NCBI GenBank assembly: GCA_031277945.1
Contig: JAITLK010000001.1
Coordinates: forward strand, 279,217-343,216
DNA: 64,000 nt
Direction of reading: 5' to 3'
Source of the DNA: Microbacterium sp.
GTDB taxonomy: Bacteria; Actinomycetota; Actinomycetes; Actinomycetales; Microbacteriaceae
Shown piece after piece: positions 1-8,778 of the stretch; within the stretch, counting starts at the first letter, position 1, and every line of letters begins with the position of its first letter. The translations under genes and the position numbers were made by a program. The notes beneath the pieces were generated by a model, which was not told the origin of the DNA, ran no database searches, and was given only the letters and a program-made list of their open reading frames with translations.

Positions 1-2
1 CC

Positions 3-941
3 TTCGTGGAGTTCGAGACCGAACGGCATCAGGCACTTGAGGCGGGCGAGGAGCTTTGGCCGCAGGTCCGGAAGCTGTTCGAGTACTACCTCAACGGCAA
101 CACGAAGATGTTCACGCGCGTCGCCCAGGAACGCTTCGGTCTTGAGTGGGACCCGACGACGAGCCACGAGCGGACCAGCGTCGCTTACCAGGCGGTAGGC
201 GTCGCCGCCGCCATGATCACGGGCAGCACGGGCAACAGCAGCGCTCTCGTGTTCGACCGCTTCGCCCGGAAGCACACCGCGGCGATGGATCGGGATCCTC
301 GGCACCTTCACGCCTTCCGGAGTCGTGGTCAAGCGTCCGCGGCTTTAGAACGGGACGTCTTCACCGAGCTCAATCGCTTCGTCGAGCATCACGAGTCCTG
401 GGAGATGGGTCTCCTCGGACGATTCGTCGGGCCCGAGGAGAAGGCCGCTTTCGACGAGTTGGTCCTGTACCGCGACGAGTTCTCCATCATGCGCGACTTG
501 TATCAGCACGGCTTCGAGCTTGCGTGCAAGTGCCTGTGGCCGCTCGTCGCAGCTCAGAACACCGTCAAGCGCGGGGACCCCGACGACTTCGGCGACGTGC
601 ACCCGGACGTGACCGTCGTGCCGGTGAACAAGCGCCCCACGAGCCTGAAGAAGTTCGACGGTCTCGCCAACGCCTATAAGATCGCCTACGTCGCGCAGGT
701 ACCTGGATGGGAACCGCTCGGGAAGCTACTCGACAATCGCCGGCGCAACATGATCGGGCACGCGACGGCGCATCACGATCTCCAGACGGGGCGAGTAGTC
801 AGCGACAAGGATCCCGACGGGTTGACGTATCTCGATTTCCTCGGCGAAGCCCTCGGGGTCTTCGAAGCGCTCTCGACGCTTGCTCAGGTCCTCAGGGCGA
901 GCCGCGTTGCGGCGTCACCGGACTTCGGCCGACCAGAGTAG
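3..941 (+). CDS. Partial protein with a C-terminal HEPN-like RNxxxH motif
   Basis: The reading frame is open to the left window edge, so the gene may begin outside; the first in-window start is a GTG at 6 with no room to judge a ribosome binding site. From that GTG the protein has 311 residues and no signal peptide or membrane helix. I do not recognise the family. Near the C-terminus, residues 247-252 read RNMIGH and lie in an Arg/His-rich stretch. This fits the RNxxxH active-site pattern of HEPN ribonucleases, which are common in toxin and defence proteins. That assignment is inference from a short motif; the fold was not checked. The gene converges on the leftward vsr gene, overlapping its end by about 50 bases, and lies beside a restriction-modification locus. 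Confidence 0.5.
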   Translation, partial: FVEFETERHQALEAGEELWPQVRKLFEYYLNGNTKMFTRVAQERFGLEWDPTTSHERTSVAYQAVGVAAAMITGSTGNSSALVFDRFARKHTAAMDRDPRHLHAFRSRGQASAALERDVFTELNRFVEHHESWEMGLLGRFVGPEEKAAFDELVLYRDEFSIMRDLYQHGFELACKCLWPLVAAQNTVKRGDPDDFGDVHPDVTVVPVNKRPTSLKKFDGLANAYKIAYVAQVPGWEPLGKLLDNRRRNMIGHATAHHDLQTGRVVSDKDPDGLTYLDFLGEALGVFEALSTLAQVLRASRVAASPDFGRPE

Positions 942-1371
942 CCGCATTCTCGAGTCGTCTCTGAGTAACTGCGAGCTCTACGGCGTCGGCAGCGAGCTGC
1001 GCCGGAACGTGCTCCCAGAACCTGAGAACGGTCCATCCCGCGGCGGACAATCGCGCGTCCGTGTCGCGGTCGCGCTCGACGTTCCTGCGGAGCTTCTCGG
1101 CCCACCACGTGGCGTTCGACTTGGGCGAGGAGCCGTGTTCCGGGCATGCATGCCAAAAGCAACCGTCGACGAAGACTGCGATCTTCGTCGGGCCGAAGAC
1201 GAGGTCGGCACGACGGTTGAGACCCTTCAGCGGCCGAGCATCGACTCTGTATCGAAGCCCGCGCGCATGAAGGAGGCGGCGGATAGCAAGCTCAGGCGGA
1301 GTGTCCCGAGAGAGCGTGTTCCGCATCCGACGCGATGCGAGCTCGCTGGACGGCGGCGGACTGGGTTCCAT
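892..1371 (-). CDS. vsr: Very short patch repair (Vsr) mismatch endonuclease
   Basis: Vsr nicks next to T:G mismatches that arise when 5-methylcytosine deaminates, and so limits mutation at sites methylated by a partner C5 methyltransferase. The 159-residue length fits the family. The family core is visible: an N-terminal segment with MRNTLSRDTPPEL, then RADLVFGPTKIAVFVDG with conserved acidic residues near 56 and 69, then CFWHACPEHG with the conserved Trp-His at 73-74, and later a WTVLRFWEH segment. It is the third gene of a leftward operon after the methyltransferase and a nuclease-like gene, with a gap of only 3 bases after the latter. This arrangement supports a type II restriction-modification cassette making m5C. 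The last bases overlap the convergent partial gene. Confidence 0.93.
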   Translation of the reverse strand: MEPSPPPSSELASRRMRNTLSRDTPPELAIRRLLHARGLRYRVDARPLKGLNRRADLVFGPTKIAVFVDGCFWHACPEHGSSPKSNATWWAEKLRRNVERDRDTDARLSAAGWTVLRFWEHVPAQLAADAVELAVTQRRLENAATLVGRSPVTPQRGSP

Positions 1372-1374
1372 CGA

Positions 1375-2220
1375 TCAGGCGTCGTCGGGCCCGGCAGCGA
1401 GGTCGTAGCCCTGAAGATCTTCACGCGTGATGTCGTTGGCGGGCACGAGCTTGTAGTGCGCCTCGCGCCGAACACGGACCTGGTCGTCCTGCAGTGCGAG
1501 CTCGAAGAGGGCGATACGGCCATCGGCTGCGAACTGTGCGGAAATGGGCCGACACACCATGTGGGGCCATTTCTCCGCACAGACGGCAAAGTCCTGCTCG
1601 GTCTGGGTGATGCCGATCTCGTCGCTCCCGCCCTTCGCCTGGACCGGCAGGATGAACTGCCTGCCGTAACGGTCGACGGCGACGTATACCTCGTCGACCT
1701 CGACCTGACCGACTCCCTTGGCCGTCGTTCGAAGGTGGTTCTGCAGCGAGTACGAGGCAACGCCAAGGAAGATGTCGATCAGGCGGTTGTAGCGGACGAG
1801 CGCGAGCAGCGCCTGTTCATCACCGAGCGCCGACGACGCGATGATCTCGGGCGTCGCATCGGGGATCTTCGTCACGGTGAGAGCCAGATTGGGTTTGATT
1901 CGCACCTGGAAGGGGATGAGATCGAAGGTGTACTTCGAACGCCCAGTCGACCGGATGACCCACTCCATGCCCTCGGGAGCGGCGTCGATCATCACCTCGG
2001 GGAAACTGGTGCGATAACGAATCGCGTAGAGCACGTCACCAAGGTTCTTCGGCAAATCGATCCCCAACGCTGCGGCGGCCTCGACGAGCTCGTCACGAAC
2101 CCACGGCACCTTCGTTGCTCCCGGGACGTAGTGCTTCTCGAAGACCCAACCGGCCAGCTGCTTGTAGCGGTTCTCCTTGCTCTGCTCGGCGGCATTGTCG
2201 ACGGAGGCGTCCTCGGTCAT
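1375..2220 (-). CDS. Putative type II restriction endonuclease, PD-(D/E)XK-like
   Basis: This 281-residue protein lies between the cytosine methyltransferase and vsr, the usual place of the cognate restriction enzyme. Its ATG is 1 base after the methyltransferase stop. A PD-(D/E)XK-like active site can be read in the middle: an acidic strand VEVDEV (E174, D176) followed 18 residues later by QAK (Q194, K196) and GG. Gln in place of the usual acidic residue is known in some nucleases of the fold. The N-terminal 60 residues contain a WVFEKHYVPGAT segment resembling WIFNQRFDPAT in the divergent gene at 3638-4495, so the two may be homologous subunits. The recognition sequence cannot be told from sequence alone. 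Alternative: a regulatory or specificity subunit. Confidence 0.72.
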   Translation of the reverse strand: MTEDASVDNAAEQSKENRYKQLAGWVFEKHYVPGATKVPWVRDELVEAAAALGIDLPKNLGDVLYAIRYRTSFPEVMIDAAPEGMEWVIRSTGRSKYTFDLIPFQVRIKPNLALTVTKIPDATPEIIASSALGDEQALLALVRYNRLIDIFLGVASYSLQNHLRTTAKGVGQVEVDEVYVAVDRYGRQFILPVQAKGGSDEIGITQTEQDFAVCAEKWPHMVCRPISAQFAADGRIALFELALQDDQVRVRREAHYKLVPANDITREDLQGYDLAAGPDDA

Positions 2221-2221
2221 G

Positions 2222-3526
2222 TCAACCGACCTTGCGGTCGCGCTGAGGGATCACGCGCTCCGTGAGACCGAAGTGATCGTGCGCCTGCCCAGCCGTCATG
2301 TAGAGGAGATCGGTCGAGCCGAGCTTGACCGCCTTGCGGGTCGACTGCGGCTCCAGCCCGTCGGCGGCGATGATGGCTGCTCCGACGGCGCGACCGAGAC
2401 GAGCGGGAACGGAGTTGCCGATCTCTCGGAAGCCATTCCACTTCGTGACGTGGAAACGGAACCAGTCCGGATATCCGTGCAGACGCGCTGCCTCGCGCAC
2501 GGTGATGACCCGCGGGTAGATCGGGTGGATCGGGCGAGGAGCCGTATAGGCACCGCGGTCGGACGCCGTTCCTGCGCGGAGAGTGTTGCAGATGCCGTCC
2601 GGGTGCAGACGCAGGAAGCGGCTCACCGTCTCGGTCGTGCCAGGCTCCGCGTCGCGGAAGCGGTCGATGGACTTCTTGCTGTGTACCGTGCGAGCCGACG
2701 AGGTCAGCTCGTCCGCGACTCGCGGGCGCGGGTGGGAGAAGTCGCTCGGATCCCTCTTCGAGCCGCGCAGCATCGCTCCGTAGGCGCTGGCCTTGCCGTA
2801 CGTGACGCCACCGACGTTGTCGTCGTGGAGAAGCTCGTCGAAGTCGTCCGCGTCGGGCAGGTCCTTCAACGCTTCGAGGACGCTCGGGCCGAGCGGGAGT
2901 GAGCCTGCCTTGAGCGCCGGCACCGCGCCCTTGATCGTTCGCGAGGTGTGCGTCGCCTCGGGGTACACGGGGAGCGCAACGTCCTTGCGGCCGCCGAGGA
3001 GGATCATGCGTCGACGCGACTGGGGCGAGCCGTAGTCGGCGGCCTGTAGCACCTTGACCGGCGTCACGACGTCGTACTCGCCGCTAGCCTCGAACATCTC
3101 GACGACCTCGTCGAGCAGCTGACGGTGCTTGCCCACCATGAGGCCGGCGACGTTCTCCATGAGAAAGTAGCGCGGCTTCAGTTCGAGCACGACGCGGACG
3201 AACTCCTTGAGGAGCGCGTTCCGAGGGTCGTCGATGGCGCGCCGGCCGATCATGGAGATGCCCTGGCACGGCGGCCCTCCGGCGACCAGGTGGATCTCGC
3301 GGTCGCCAATCTCCGACTCGTCACGAATCGTCTGGCCGGTAATCTTCGAGACGTCCCAGCAGAACGTCTTCCCGTAGGGGAAGTTGAACTCGTGCACGGC
3401 TGCGTGGATCGGGTCGTACTCGACTGCGGCCGCGATGTCGTAACCCGCCTGCTCGAGGCCGAGGGAGAGGCCTCCTGCTCCAGCGAATAGGTCAACGGCG
3501 ATGGGTCTGCGCGGGTCGAGAGGCAT
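2222..3526 (-). CDS. dcm: DNA (cytosine-5-)-methyltransferase
   Basis: The enzyme transfers a methyl group from S-adenosylmethionine to C5 of cytosine in a specific DNA site and protects host DNA from the partner endonuclease. The ten-motif C5-MTase layout is visible in 434 residues: motif I AVDLFAGAGGLSLGLEQAG (10-28), motif IV GGPPCQGIS with catalytic Cys87, motif VI ENVAGL (124-129), motif VIII QSRRR (169-173), and near the end the LHGYPDWF and REIGNSVP segments of motifs IX and X. The region between motifs VIII and IX would be the target recognition domain. It heads a leftward operon with a PD-(D/E)XK-like gene and vsr, and is divergent from a second nuclease-like gene; the 111-base gap between them should hold both promoters. 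Confidence 0.96.
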   Translation of the reverse strand: MPLDPRRPIAVDLFAGAGGLSLGLEQAGYDIAAAVEYDPIHAAVHEFNFPYGKTFCWDVSKITGQTIRDESEIGDREIHLVAGGPPCQGISMIGRRAIDDPRNALLKEFVRVVLELKPRYFLMENVAGLMVGKHRQLLDEVVEMFEASGEYDVVTPVKVLQAADYGSPQSRRRMILLGGRKDVALPVYPEATHTSRTIKGAVPALKAGSLPLGPSVLEALKDLPDADDFDELLHDDNVGGVTYGKASAYGAMLRGSKRDPSDFSHPRPRVADELTSSARTVHSKKSIDRFRDAEPGTTETVSRFLRLHPDGICNTLRAGTASDRGAYTAPRPIHPIYPRVITVREAARLHGYPDWFRFHVTKWNGFREIGNSVPARLGRAVGAAIIAADGLEPQSTRKAVKLGSTDLLYMTAGQAHDHFGLTERVIPQRDRKVG

Positions 3527-3637
3527 GCTCTCAACCCTACATTTTTCGATCGATGTTCGCCTTCGACACGCGCAACACGATGTGCGTCAATCGCGATGGC
3601 AAGCGGCTCCTCACGACCTTGCCGATAGCCTGGCAAC

Positions 3638-4495
3638 GTGGCGAGCCAGAAGACTGACGTGATCGAGTGGATCTTCAACCAACGATTCGATCCGGCGACA
3701 AGGACCGTCTCTGACCCGGTCGTGACGATGGATCACATTGTCGAAGGGATCGTCCAGACCAAGAGCAACCTTTCGCAGAAGAACGCCGCCAACTTCTGGA
3801 AGGATCTCACGCGCACAGGCAAGAAAGGTCTCGACGCCAACTGGCCAAAGCCTGTCGCCAACCTCGGCTTCGGCGGGACTGACGGCATAGGCCGCGGAGG
3901 CCAGTTTGTGTTCGTGCCCGTACCAGTTGGACACTCGGCACCCGACTACGATTTCGCCGCGTATGATCCGTCGCTCCCGTCAACGCAGCTCCAATCCCTG
4001 TCTATGCCGTTGGCGATGCGAAGTCTCGGCCGCCCAAGCGAGAATTGGCAATCGCAAGTCGCGGCCCGCCTCGACGTCGTAGCCTCCTACTTCGCGTTCC
4101 ATTCCCCGCGCAACGTGCGCCCGCGCAGCGTCGAAGAAGTCAATTTCCTCCAAACAGGAGTGAAGGTCGGGGGTACCGGCGAGATCGACGCAACGTTCAG
4201 CTTGATCGCCCACGACGGGCAGTGGCTCGTCTCTGCCGAGGTGAAGGGGCGATCTGAACAGTTCTACCTACCGCAGATCAAGCGCGCAGCCATCAAGCTC
4301 GGCGAGATGGCACGATCCGGAAAGTCTCCCGCCTTGGCTGGCATCGCAGGGGTGATACCACTCGGAATCAAGGTCGTCGCAAAGTCAACGCTCTGGGTAG
4401 TCGAGTTTGAGCCAGTCGTTGACGCGAAATTGCCGTTGACGAAGGCCGCAGAAGGAGTCTTCCGGCTCGTACCGCATGTCCCAGGGATCCAATAG
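3638..4495 (+). CDS. Putative restriction endonuclease subunit, PD-(D/E)XK-like, divergent from the methyltransferase
   Basis: Starts at a GTG and encodes 285 residues without signal peptide or membrane helix. A clear nuclease-like core lies at residues 182-205: GEIDATF with E182 and D184, then EVKGR with E201 and K203, matching the PD-(D/E)XK spacing. The N-terminus (EWIFNQRFDPAT, about residues 10-21) resembles the corresponding part of the protein at 1375-2220, and both place the nuclease core at about residues 175-205. From this I infer two related subunits, possibly of a heteromeric restriction enzyme, or two successive endonucleases with one methyltransferase. It is the last gene before the tRNA-Pro scar, so it lies outside the 16-kb island. 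Confidence 0.65.
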   Translation: MASQKTDVIEWIFNQRFDPATRTVSDPVVTMDHIVEGIVQTKSNLSQKNAANFWKDLTRTGKKGLDANWPKPVANLGFGGTDGIGRGGQFVFVPVPVGHSAPDYDFAAYDPSLPSTQLQSLSMPLAMRSLGRPSENWQSQVAARLDVVASYFAFHSPRNVRPRSVEEVNFLQTGVKVGGTGEIDATFSLIAHDGQWLVSAEVKGRSEQFYLPQIKRAAIKLGEMARSGKSPALAGIAGVIPLGIKVVAKSTLWVVEFEPVVDAKLPLTKAAEGVFRLVPHVPGIQ

Positions 4496-4630
4496 GCCCA
4501 GGCGCTCGTGCTGTCGTCAAGGTCCACGCTAGACTCGCGTCATCAGGACCCTGCGGCCGACACCGACACGCAGGGTTTTCCCTTTTCCAGCGGTGACATT
4601 GGCCATTTCGTCATCCTACAGAAACGACGA

Positions 4631-4661
4631 AACCCCGGAAAATCGTTGATCTTCCGGGGTT
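4631..4661. terminator. Hairpin terminator downstream of the tRNA-Pro scar
   Basis: A 10-bp inverted repeat (AACCCCGGAA / TTCCGGGGTT) with an 11-base loop is followed by T residues on the plus strand. It sits 2 bases beyond the tRNA-Pro 3' repeat, where the original leftward tRNA gene would have ended. It probably was the chromosomal terminator of tRNA-Pro before the island inserted, and now may also end the gene at 3638-4495. Confidence 0.75.
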
Positions 4662-4663
4662 TT

Positions 4664-4701
4664 TCGGTCGGGCTGACAGGATTTGAACCTGCGACCCCTT
4701 G
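4664..4701 (-). repeat. attL: 38-bp direct repeat, 3' part of tRNA-Pro
   Basis: Identical to 20958-20995. In tRNA sense it runs from the 3' side of the anticodon stem through the T-arm and acceptor 3' strand, plus 4 bases past the discriminator base. The sequence beyond 4701 does not continue the tRNA, so this is a scar left by integration at the 3' end of the gene. Confidence 0.92.
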
Positions 4702-5265
4702 GAGGATCCGGTTGATTTCCGGTCCCCGCCGATCGTCTCGGGAACTCACGGATTCCCTTGTGTTTACAGGGAACCGGGCGGTTCGCTTGGTACGAGTGTA
4801 GCCGGTTGGTGGCGAGTGATGGCGGGTGATCTAGATGGGTTCCTGATGGGTCGGGCTTCGGACTCGCGCCAAGAACAATTGACGGGCTCGAGTGGGATCC
4901 GGGATGGAGTGGCGGATCACTGAGAGTCCGCGTGTTTTCGCGGTTCCCATGGCGGTCTTTCTACGGAATGAGTACCGACTGATGACAGCCTTTCGGAGGA
5001 CTTCCGGTCACCGTTGTGGCCAGCGCACGATGTCAAGCTGCGCGGAGTCGTTCGGGCATGGGAAGTTGACATACGGCGCAGCGAGTTCGGAAGCCTCGAC
5101 CCGGCGAAGCGTCGCTAGTCGTGCGCATAGGGAGCCGCTATCGCGCAAAGCATCGAGCGGCGTAGACGCGCACTGGACGCACCACGCACGCTCAGCCACC
5201 CTTCCCTAGCGATCGCTTGCTGGACGGATGGACTGGTCGTTCGCGGGCTGTGCAACAGGGTGCTG

Positions 5266-8200
5266 TCAGAGTTCGGAAAGCAAGTAGCCCTTTCCTCGAG
5301 CTGCGGCCACAAGCGGGGCGAGCGCTTCCGGGGAAAGGGACTCGCTGAGGCTCTCAATTAGCTCATGAAGCTGGTAGGCGAGCATCATGTTGCCAGGTTC
5401 AGAGTTCGCGACCCGCTCTGCCAAGAACGCAACTATTGCCGATCCGTGCGCGTTGAGCGCCTCGGTGGGAATGTCGATGCTCAGGTTGTCCGGGTTCATC
5501 GCTGGCGCGCGTCCGCGGAAGGTCGCGATCCCCTCGGGGATGCGCGTTCCGAGAAGGGGAACGACGTCGGCCCACGCAGCCAGTTCCGCAGCGTCGGGGT
5601 CCCGGGGGACACCGTTCAGGCGATTCTCCAGGTGACCGTGCAACCAGTTTTCCCAAGCGGTCTCTCCGTCTTCGGCACCAGAATCCAGATCCTGGGCGAC
5701 CTCCTCGGCGAAGCGCGGCGCATGCACGCCGCCCTGAGCGGTGACGCTGGTGAAGGACAACTGCCTGCGCTCAGCCTCTGTTATTCCCGCGTGTGTGGCG
5801 ATGGACGCCGCCAGCGACAGAAATCGCCGGATCAGCGGTTCATCGTCAAGGTCGGACAGCCGATCCCACATGCTCAAGAGGGCGTCGAACATGCCGTTCT
5901 GCAGCATCCGGTCGTTGATGCGCGGCCCGTAGAGATAGGCCTTCCAGACCCCCACCATGGTGGTTGAGTCGGTGAACAGCGGGATCACGCTATTGGTGGC
6001 GAATGCTTCGTCGGCGGCGAACAGGAAGAAAAGCTCGCGGGCTATGGCGGGAGCGGTAGCAGCTGCCAGGTTCGGAAGTGCGAGCAATGTCCGCAGTGCC
6101 GCGGCTTCGTCGGCGTTCAGCCCACCCCAGCCGTCGCGGTCGCTGCGCCAGCGTCGGTCGATCTCTGTCAGCCAATACGTCGCGAGTTCGCCAGGCCATG
6201 AGTTCAGAGCGAGCATCAACCCGTCGTATTCGGCGGGAAACCCGTTCTCGTCGCTCTCGCTGTTCGCGAGAAGGCGCTGCGCAAGCTCTCGCAAGCTGTC
6301 GGCGGAGGCTGATTCACCCGAGTCGACGATCTGGCGGATCTGGCCGAGCAAGAATTGTGCCACCGGCCGGGGAGAGCCAGCGACTGGTGCGTCCTCGGAG
6401 AGCGCCTCGATGATCCTAAGCCTCATCGCCTCATCTATGACCGCCTCGGCCCAGCCCGACACAATCGCGTTCCGAATCTGTTGATGCTTGTCGTCGTCGA
6501 TGGTGTGCAGCGCTTCTAGCAGTTCGAGACCGGATGCAGGGTCTTCGCGGGCCGCACGGCCGAACAAATCGAGGGCATCGTCCCAGGTTGGCTCGTTGAA
6601 GTTGCGCTCGGAATAGTCGCGAGCCAGCACTGAACTTAGAGCAGCGTCAGCCCCGTCCGATGTGACCATGCCTACGAAGTCGTTAGGTTCCATCGGGAGC
6701 ACCCCACCCCAGGTACCGGTGCTGATCGTGAAGTCTTGGTCGGGCGCTTCTCGTTCCGCGAAGTTGGGGTACTCGGCTCGGATCGCGGCGAGTTCGGCTG
6801 CCGCTTCAGCCCATTCCGGTGCCGCGCGAGTGATCCAGACCAGAACGTTGAACTTGCTGTAAGCGATGTGCCGTTCCACGTTTTCGACGTCGGCGGGAAA
6901 CTGCGGACCACAACGCACTTCTTCGAGTATGGCCGCCCGCTGAGCGGCGCTTGCCTCAGCAACCGTGTCGGCGAGGATTCGGAACACCTCGTGCTTCACG
7001 CCGCTGAGGAAAATCGTCCGTCTGTCCGTCAGCCAGGCGACCTTTTCGTCCGAGGAACGGTTGGTGTCCTCGGCGATGAGATGGAGCGCCAGTCTGCGGA
7101 ACAGGACGCGGTCGAACCGCCACCACCGATCTGGCAGATCAGGCATGTCGTGGTGCAAACGTTCTCCGACGATGCGGAGGCCGTCAATCATGGAGTCGAT
7201 GTGGTGGATGCGATGCTGCGGCTGGTCTTCTATCCGGCTTCTGCTGAAGCGGAAGCTGGCGTGTTCAGTCGCGCCGTTGTATGCGGCGACAAGGTCGTAG
7301 GCGCTGTGGAGCGCCTCTTCAAAAAAGCTGAGGGTTCGAGGATCGTGAGATTCCGCAGATGTCGCGTGCTCGGTGACGATCTTGTGCAGCTCCCGCGGTT
7401 TCGCGGGCAATCCGAGGTCGGCGCTCGGCGGATAGTTGTTGTCGCTATTCGGGAACCATCCTTGCTCCAGCACGAGGTAGGGGCGCAGCACGGATCGGAC
7501 GACGGCACGTGTGTTCGACATTCCTCCGCGTCCGAAACGGAGCGCGGAACCCGGATCGCCGGGGGCGGTACGCCCCTCGATAGAGGTCATTAGGAGCACT
7601 CGCCATCGTGAGCCGAGGTCGGGATTGACGCGAAAGAGTGCCTCCGTCGCGAGCGAAGCGGAGAAGAGGAGCTCATCGGAGAATCGTCGTCCGAGGCGCT
7701 GCACTGTGTGGAGCGCGAGATCGCTCGTTTCTGGGTTCTCGATGAAGGTGGAGTACCAGTGCGCGAGGACGCTACTCGAGGTGGCGGTGGGACCGCCTCG
7801 GAAGAGAGCCTTGAAGATGTCGGTGCCTTCGAGCCACCGCAACCAGCGATGCTCGGTCGTACTCGCGGCAAACCGACGGGCTCCTTCCTCGGTCTTGATC
7901 TGGGAGATCAGGTAGTCGCGCTCGGGCAGCGGGAGGGTCGTTGAGTCGCCGTTGATGATCTCCCGAACCCGAGCGTCATGCTCGAGCGCTCCCATTCTGG
8001 CGCGCTGCGCCCAGGTGGTCAGAGCGTCTTCGAGATTGCTGTGGTCGTTTTCACCGAGGAGCGTGTACGGAATGGCAGTGATCTCGAGATGTTCCCACTT
8101 CTGGTCGTCCGCGTCATTCGTGAAAGCGTATCGGCGGGTGTTTGAGGGGAGACCGAGCGCGAGGTACCGCATGATGGTGTCCTCGTGGCTGTAACCAACG

Positions 8201-8778
8201 AAAACCACCGTGCGCTTGTCGAACATCGGCAGCAGGAACCGTGTAGCCCATGCCTCCGTGATGTAGGCGCGGCCGAAATCACGATCCGTGACAATCAGCT
8301 CCTCGGGCGGGCGACGGACGGAACCATGCAAGTACACGAGGCCGGCATAGTCGGAACCGATGGGCAGTGCTGGGCTGTGCCAGACATCAACGGGGCTGAC
8401 GCCAGCGGCGGCGGCAGCAGTTTCGAGATGCAGGTCGAAGTTGGTCGTTACGACCCTGAACTTCCCACTCGTCGCCGCAAGCTGCGCGATAGCAGTGTGG
8501 GTGGGATTGAATTTTGGATTTCCGCTCATGATCTCGTCGCGCACGTGGCGTCGGGTGTCGAATCCCTCGGGAAGCGAACCGAGGAAAAAGTCGAGCCCTC
8601 CCTCCTTCGAGAACGGCACCGCCGCCTTCTCAGCCATGGCTTTCGCGAGGCCCTCGAACGAGGGCAGCTTCGACGGCGGGCCCATAGACGCTCCAGCCCC
8701 AACGAAGAAGACCAAGTCGCCCTCGGCATGCGCATCGACAACCGGCTGCGGGATCTCAACATCCCCCGTGATCCACAC
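5266..8778 (-). CDS. SIR2-domain protein, probable defence-associated sirtuin
   Basis: The frame extends to a TTG at 8793, but a GTG at 8778 has AGGGGG six bases upstream and is chosen, giving 1170 residues. The N-terminal 200 residues carry SIR2 NADase/deacetylase signatures: FFVGAGASMG (25-34) for NAD binding, TTNFD (111-115), YLHGS with the likely catalytic His151, and FVGYSHED (193-200). The remaining ~950 residues are a long, apparently helical region rich in short hydrophobic repeats without a motif I recognise. Large SIR2 proteins of this architecture (defence-associated sirtuins of the DSR and SIR2-DUF4020 kinds) abort phage infection by depleting NAD+. The function is inferred from the domain and the island setting. 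It is transcribed toward the left end of the island, alone. Confidence 0.82.
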   Translation of the reverse strand: MWITGDVEIPQPVVDAHAEGDLVFFVGAGASMGPPSKLPSFEGLAKAMAEKAAVPFSKEGGLDFFLGSLPEGFDTRRHVRDEIMSGNPKFNPTHTAIAQLAATSGKFRVVTTNFDLHLETAAAAAGVSPVDVWHSPALPIGSDYAGLVYLHGSVRRPPEELIVTDRDFGRAYITEAWATRFLLPMFDKRTVVFVGYSHEDTIMRYLALGLPSNTRRYAFTNDADDQKWEHLEITAIPYTLLGENDHSNLEDALTTWAQRARMGALEHDARVREIINGDSTTLPLPERDYLISQIKTEEGARRFAASTTEHRWLRWLEGTDIFKALFRGGPTATSSSVLAHWYSTFIENPETSDLALHTVQRLGRRFSDELLFSASLATEALFRVNPDLGSRWRVLLMTSIEGRTAPGDPGSALRFGRGGMSNTRAVVRSVLRPYLVLEQGWFPNSDNNYPPSADLGLPAKPRELHKIVTEHATSAESHDPRTLSFFEEALHSAYDLVAAYNGATEHASFRFSRSRIEDQPQHRIHHIDSMIDGLRIVGERLHHDMPDLPDRWWRFDRVLFRRLALHLIAEDTNRSSDEKVAWLTDRRTIFLSGVKHEVFRILADTVAEASAAQRAAILEEVRCGPQFPADVENVERHIAYSKFNVLVWITRAAPEWAEAAAELAAIRAEYPNFAEREAPDQDFTISTGTWGGVLPMEPNDFVGMVTSDGADAALSSVLARDYSERNFNEPTWDDALDLFGRAAREDPASGLELLEALHTIDDDKHQQIRNAIVSGWAEAVIDEAMRLRIIEALSEDAPVAGSPRPVAQFLLGQIRQIVDSGESASADSLRELAQRLLANSESDENGFPAEYDGLMLALNSWPGELATYWLTEIDRRWRSDRDGWGGLNADEAAALRTLLALPNLAAATAPAIARELFFLFAADEAFATNSVIPLFTDSTTMVGVWKAYLYGPRINDRMLQNGMFDALLSMWDRLSDLDDEPLIRRFLSLAASIATHAGITEAERRQLSFTSVTAQGGVHAPRFAEEVAQDLDSGAEDGETAWENWLHGHLENRLNGVPRDPDAAELAAWADVVPLLGTRIPEGIATFRGRAPAMNPDNLSIDIPTEALNAHGSAIVAFLAERVANSEPGNMMLAYQLHELIESLSESLSPEALAPLVAAARGKGYLLSEL

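Larger units (their letters stand above)
4496..5265. other. Intergenic stretch with terminator, left attachment site and left element arm
   Basis: No convincing gene is seen in these 770 bases. They hold a hairpin (4631-4661), the 38-bp tRNA-Pro 3' repeat (4664-4701), and beyond it unassigned island DNA up to the end of the SIR2 gene. The first 100 bases after the repeat would be the place for integrase arm-binding sites. A 63-codon leftward frame at 5008-5199 has two CxxC-like cysteines but no properly spaced ribosome binding site, and I do not call it. Confidence 0.6.

Noticed and set aside
5008-5199. 63-codon leftward frame with CxxC
   Set aside because: The purine-rich stretch abuts the GTG with no spacing, and the product has no recognisable pattern; left as unassigned.
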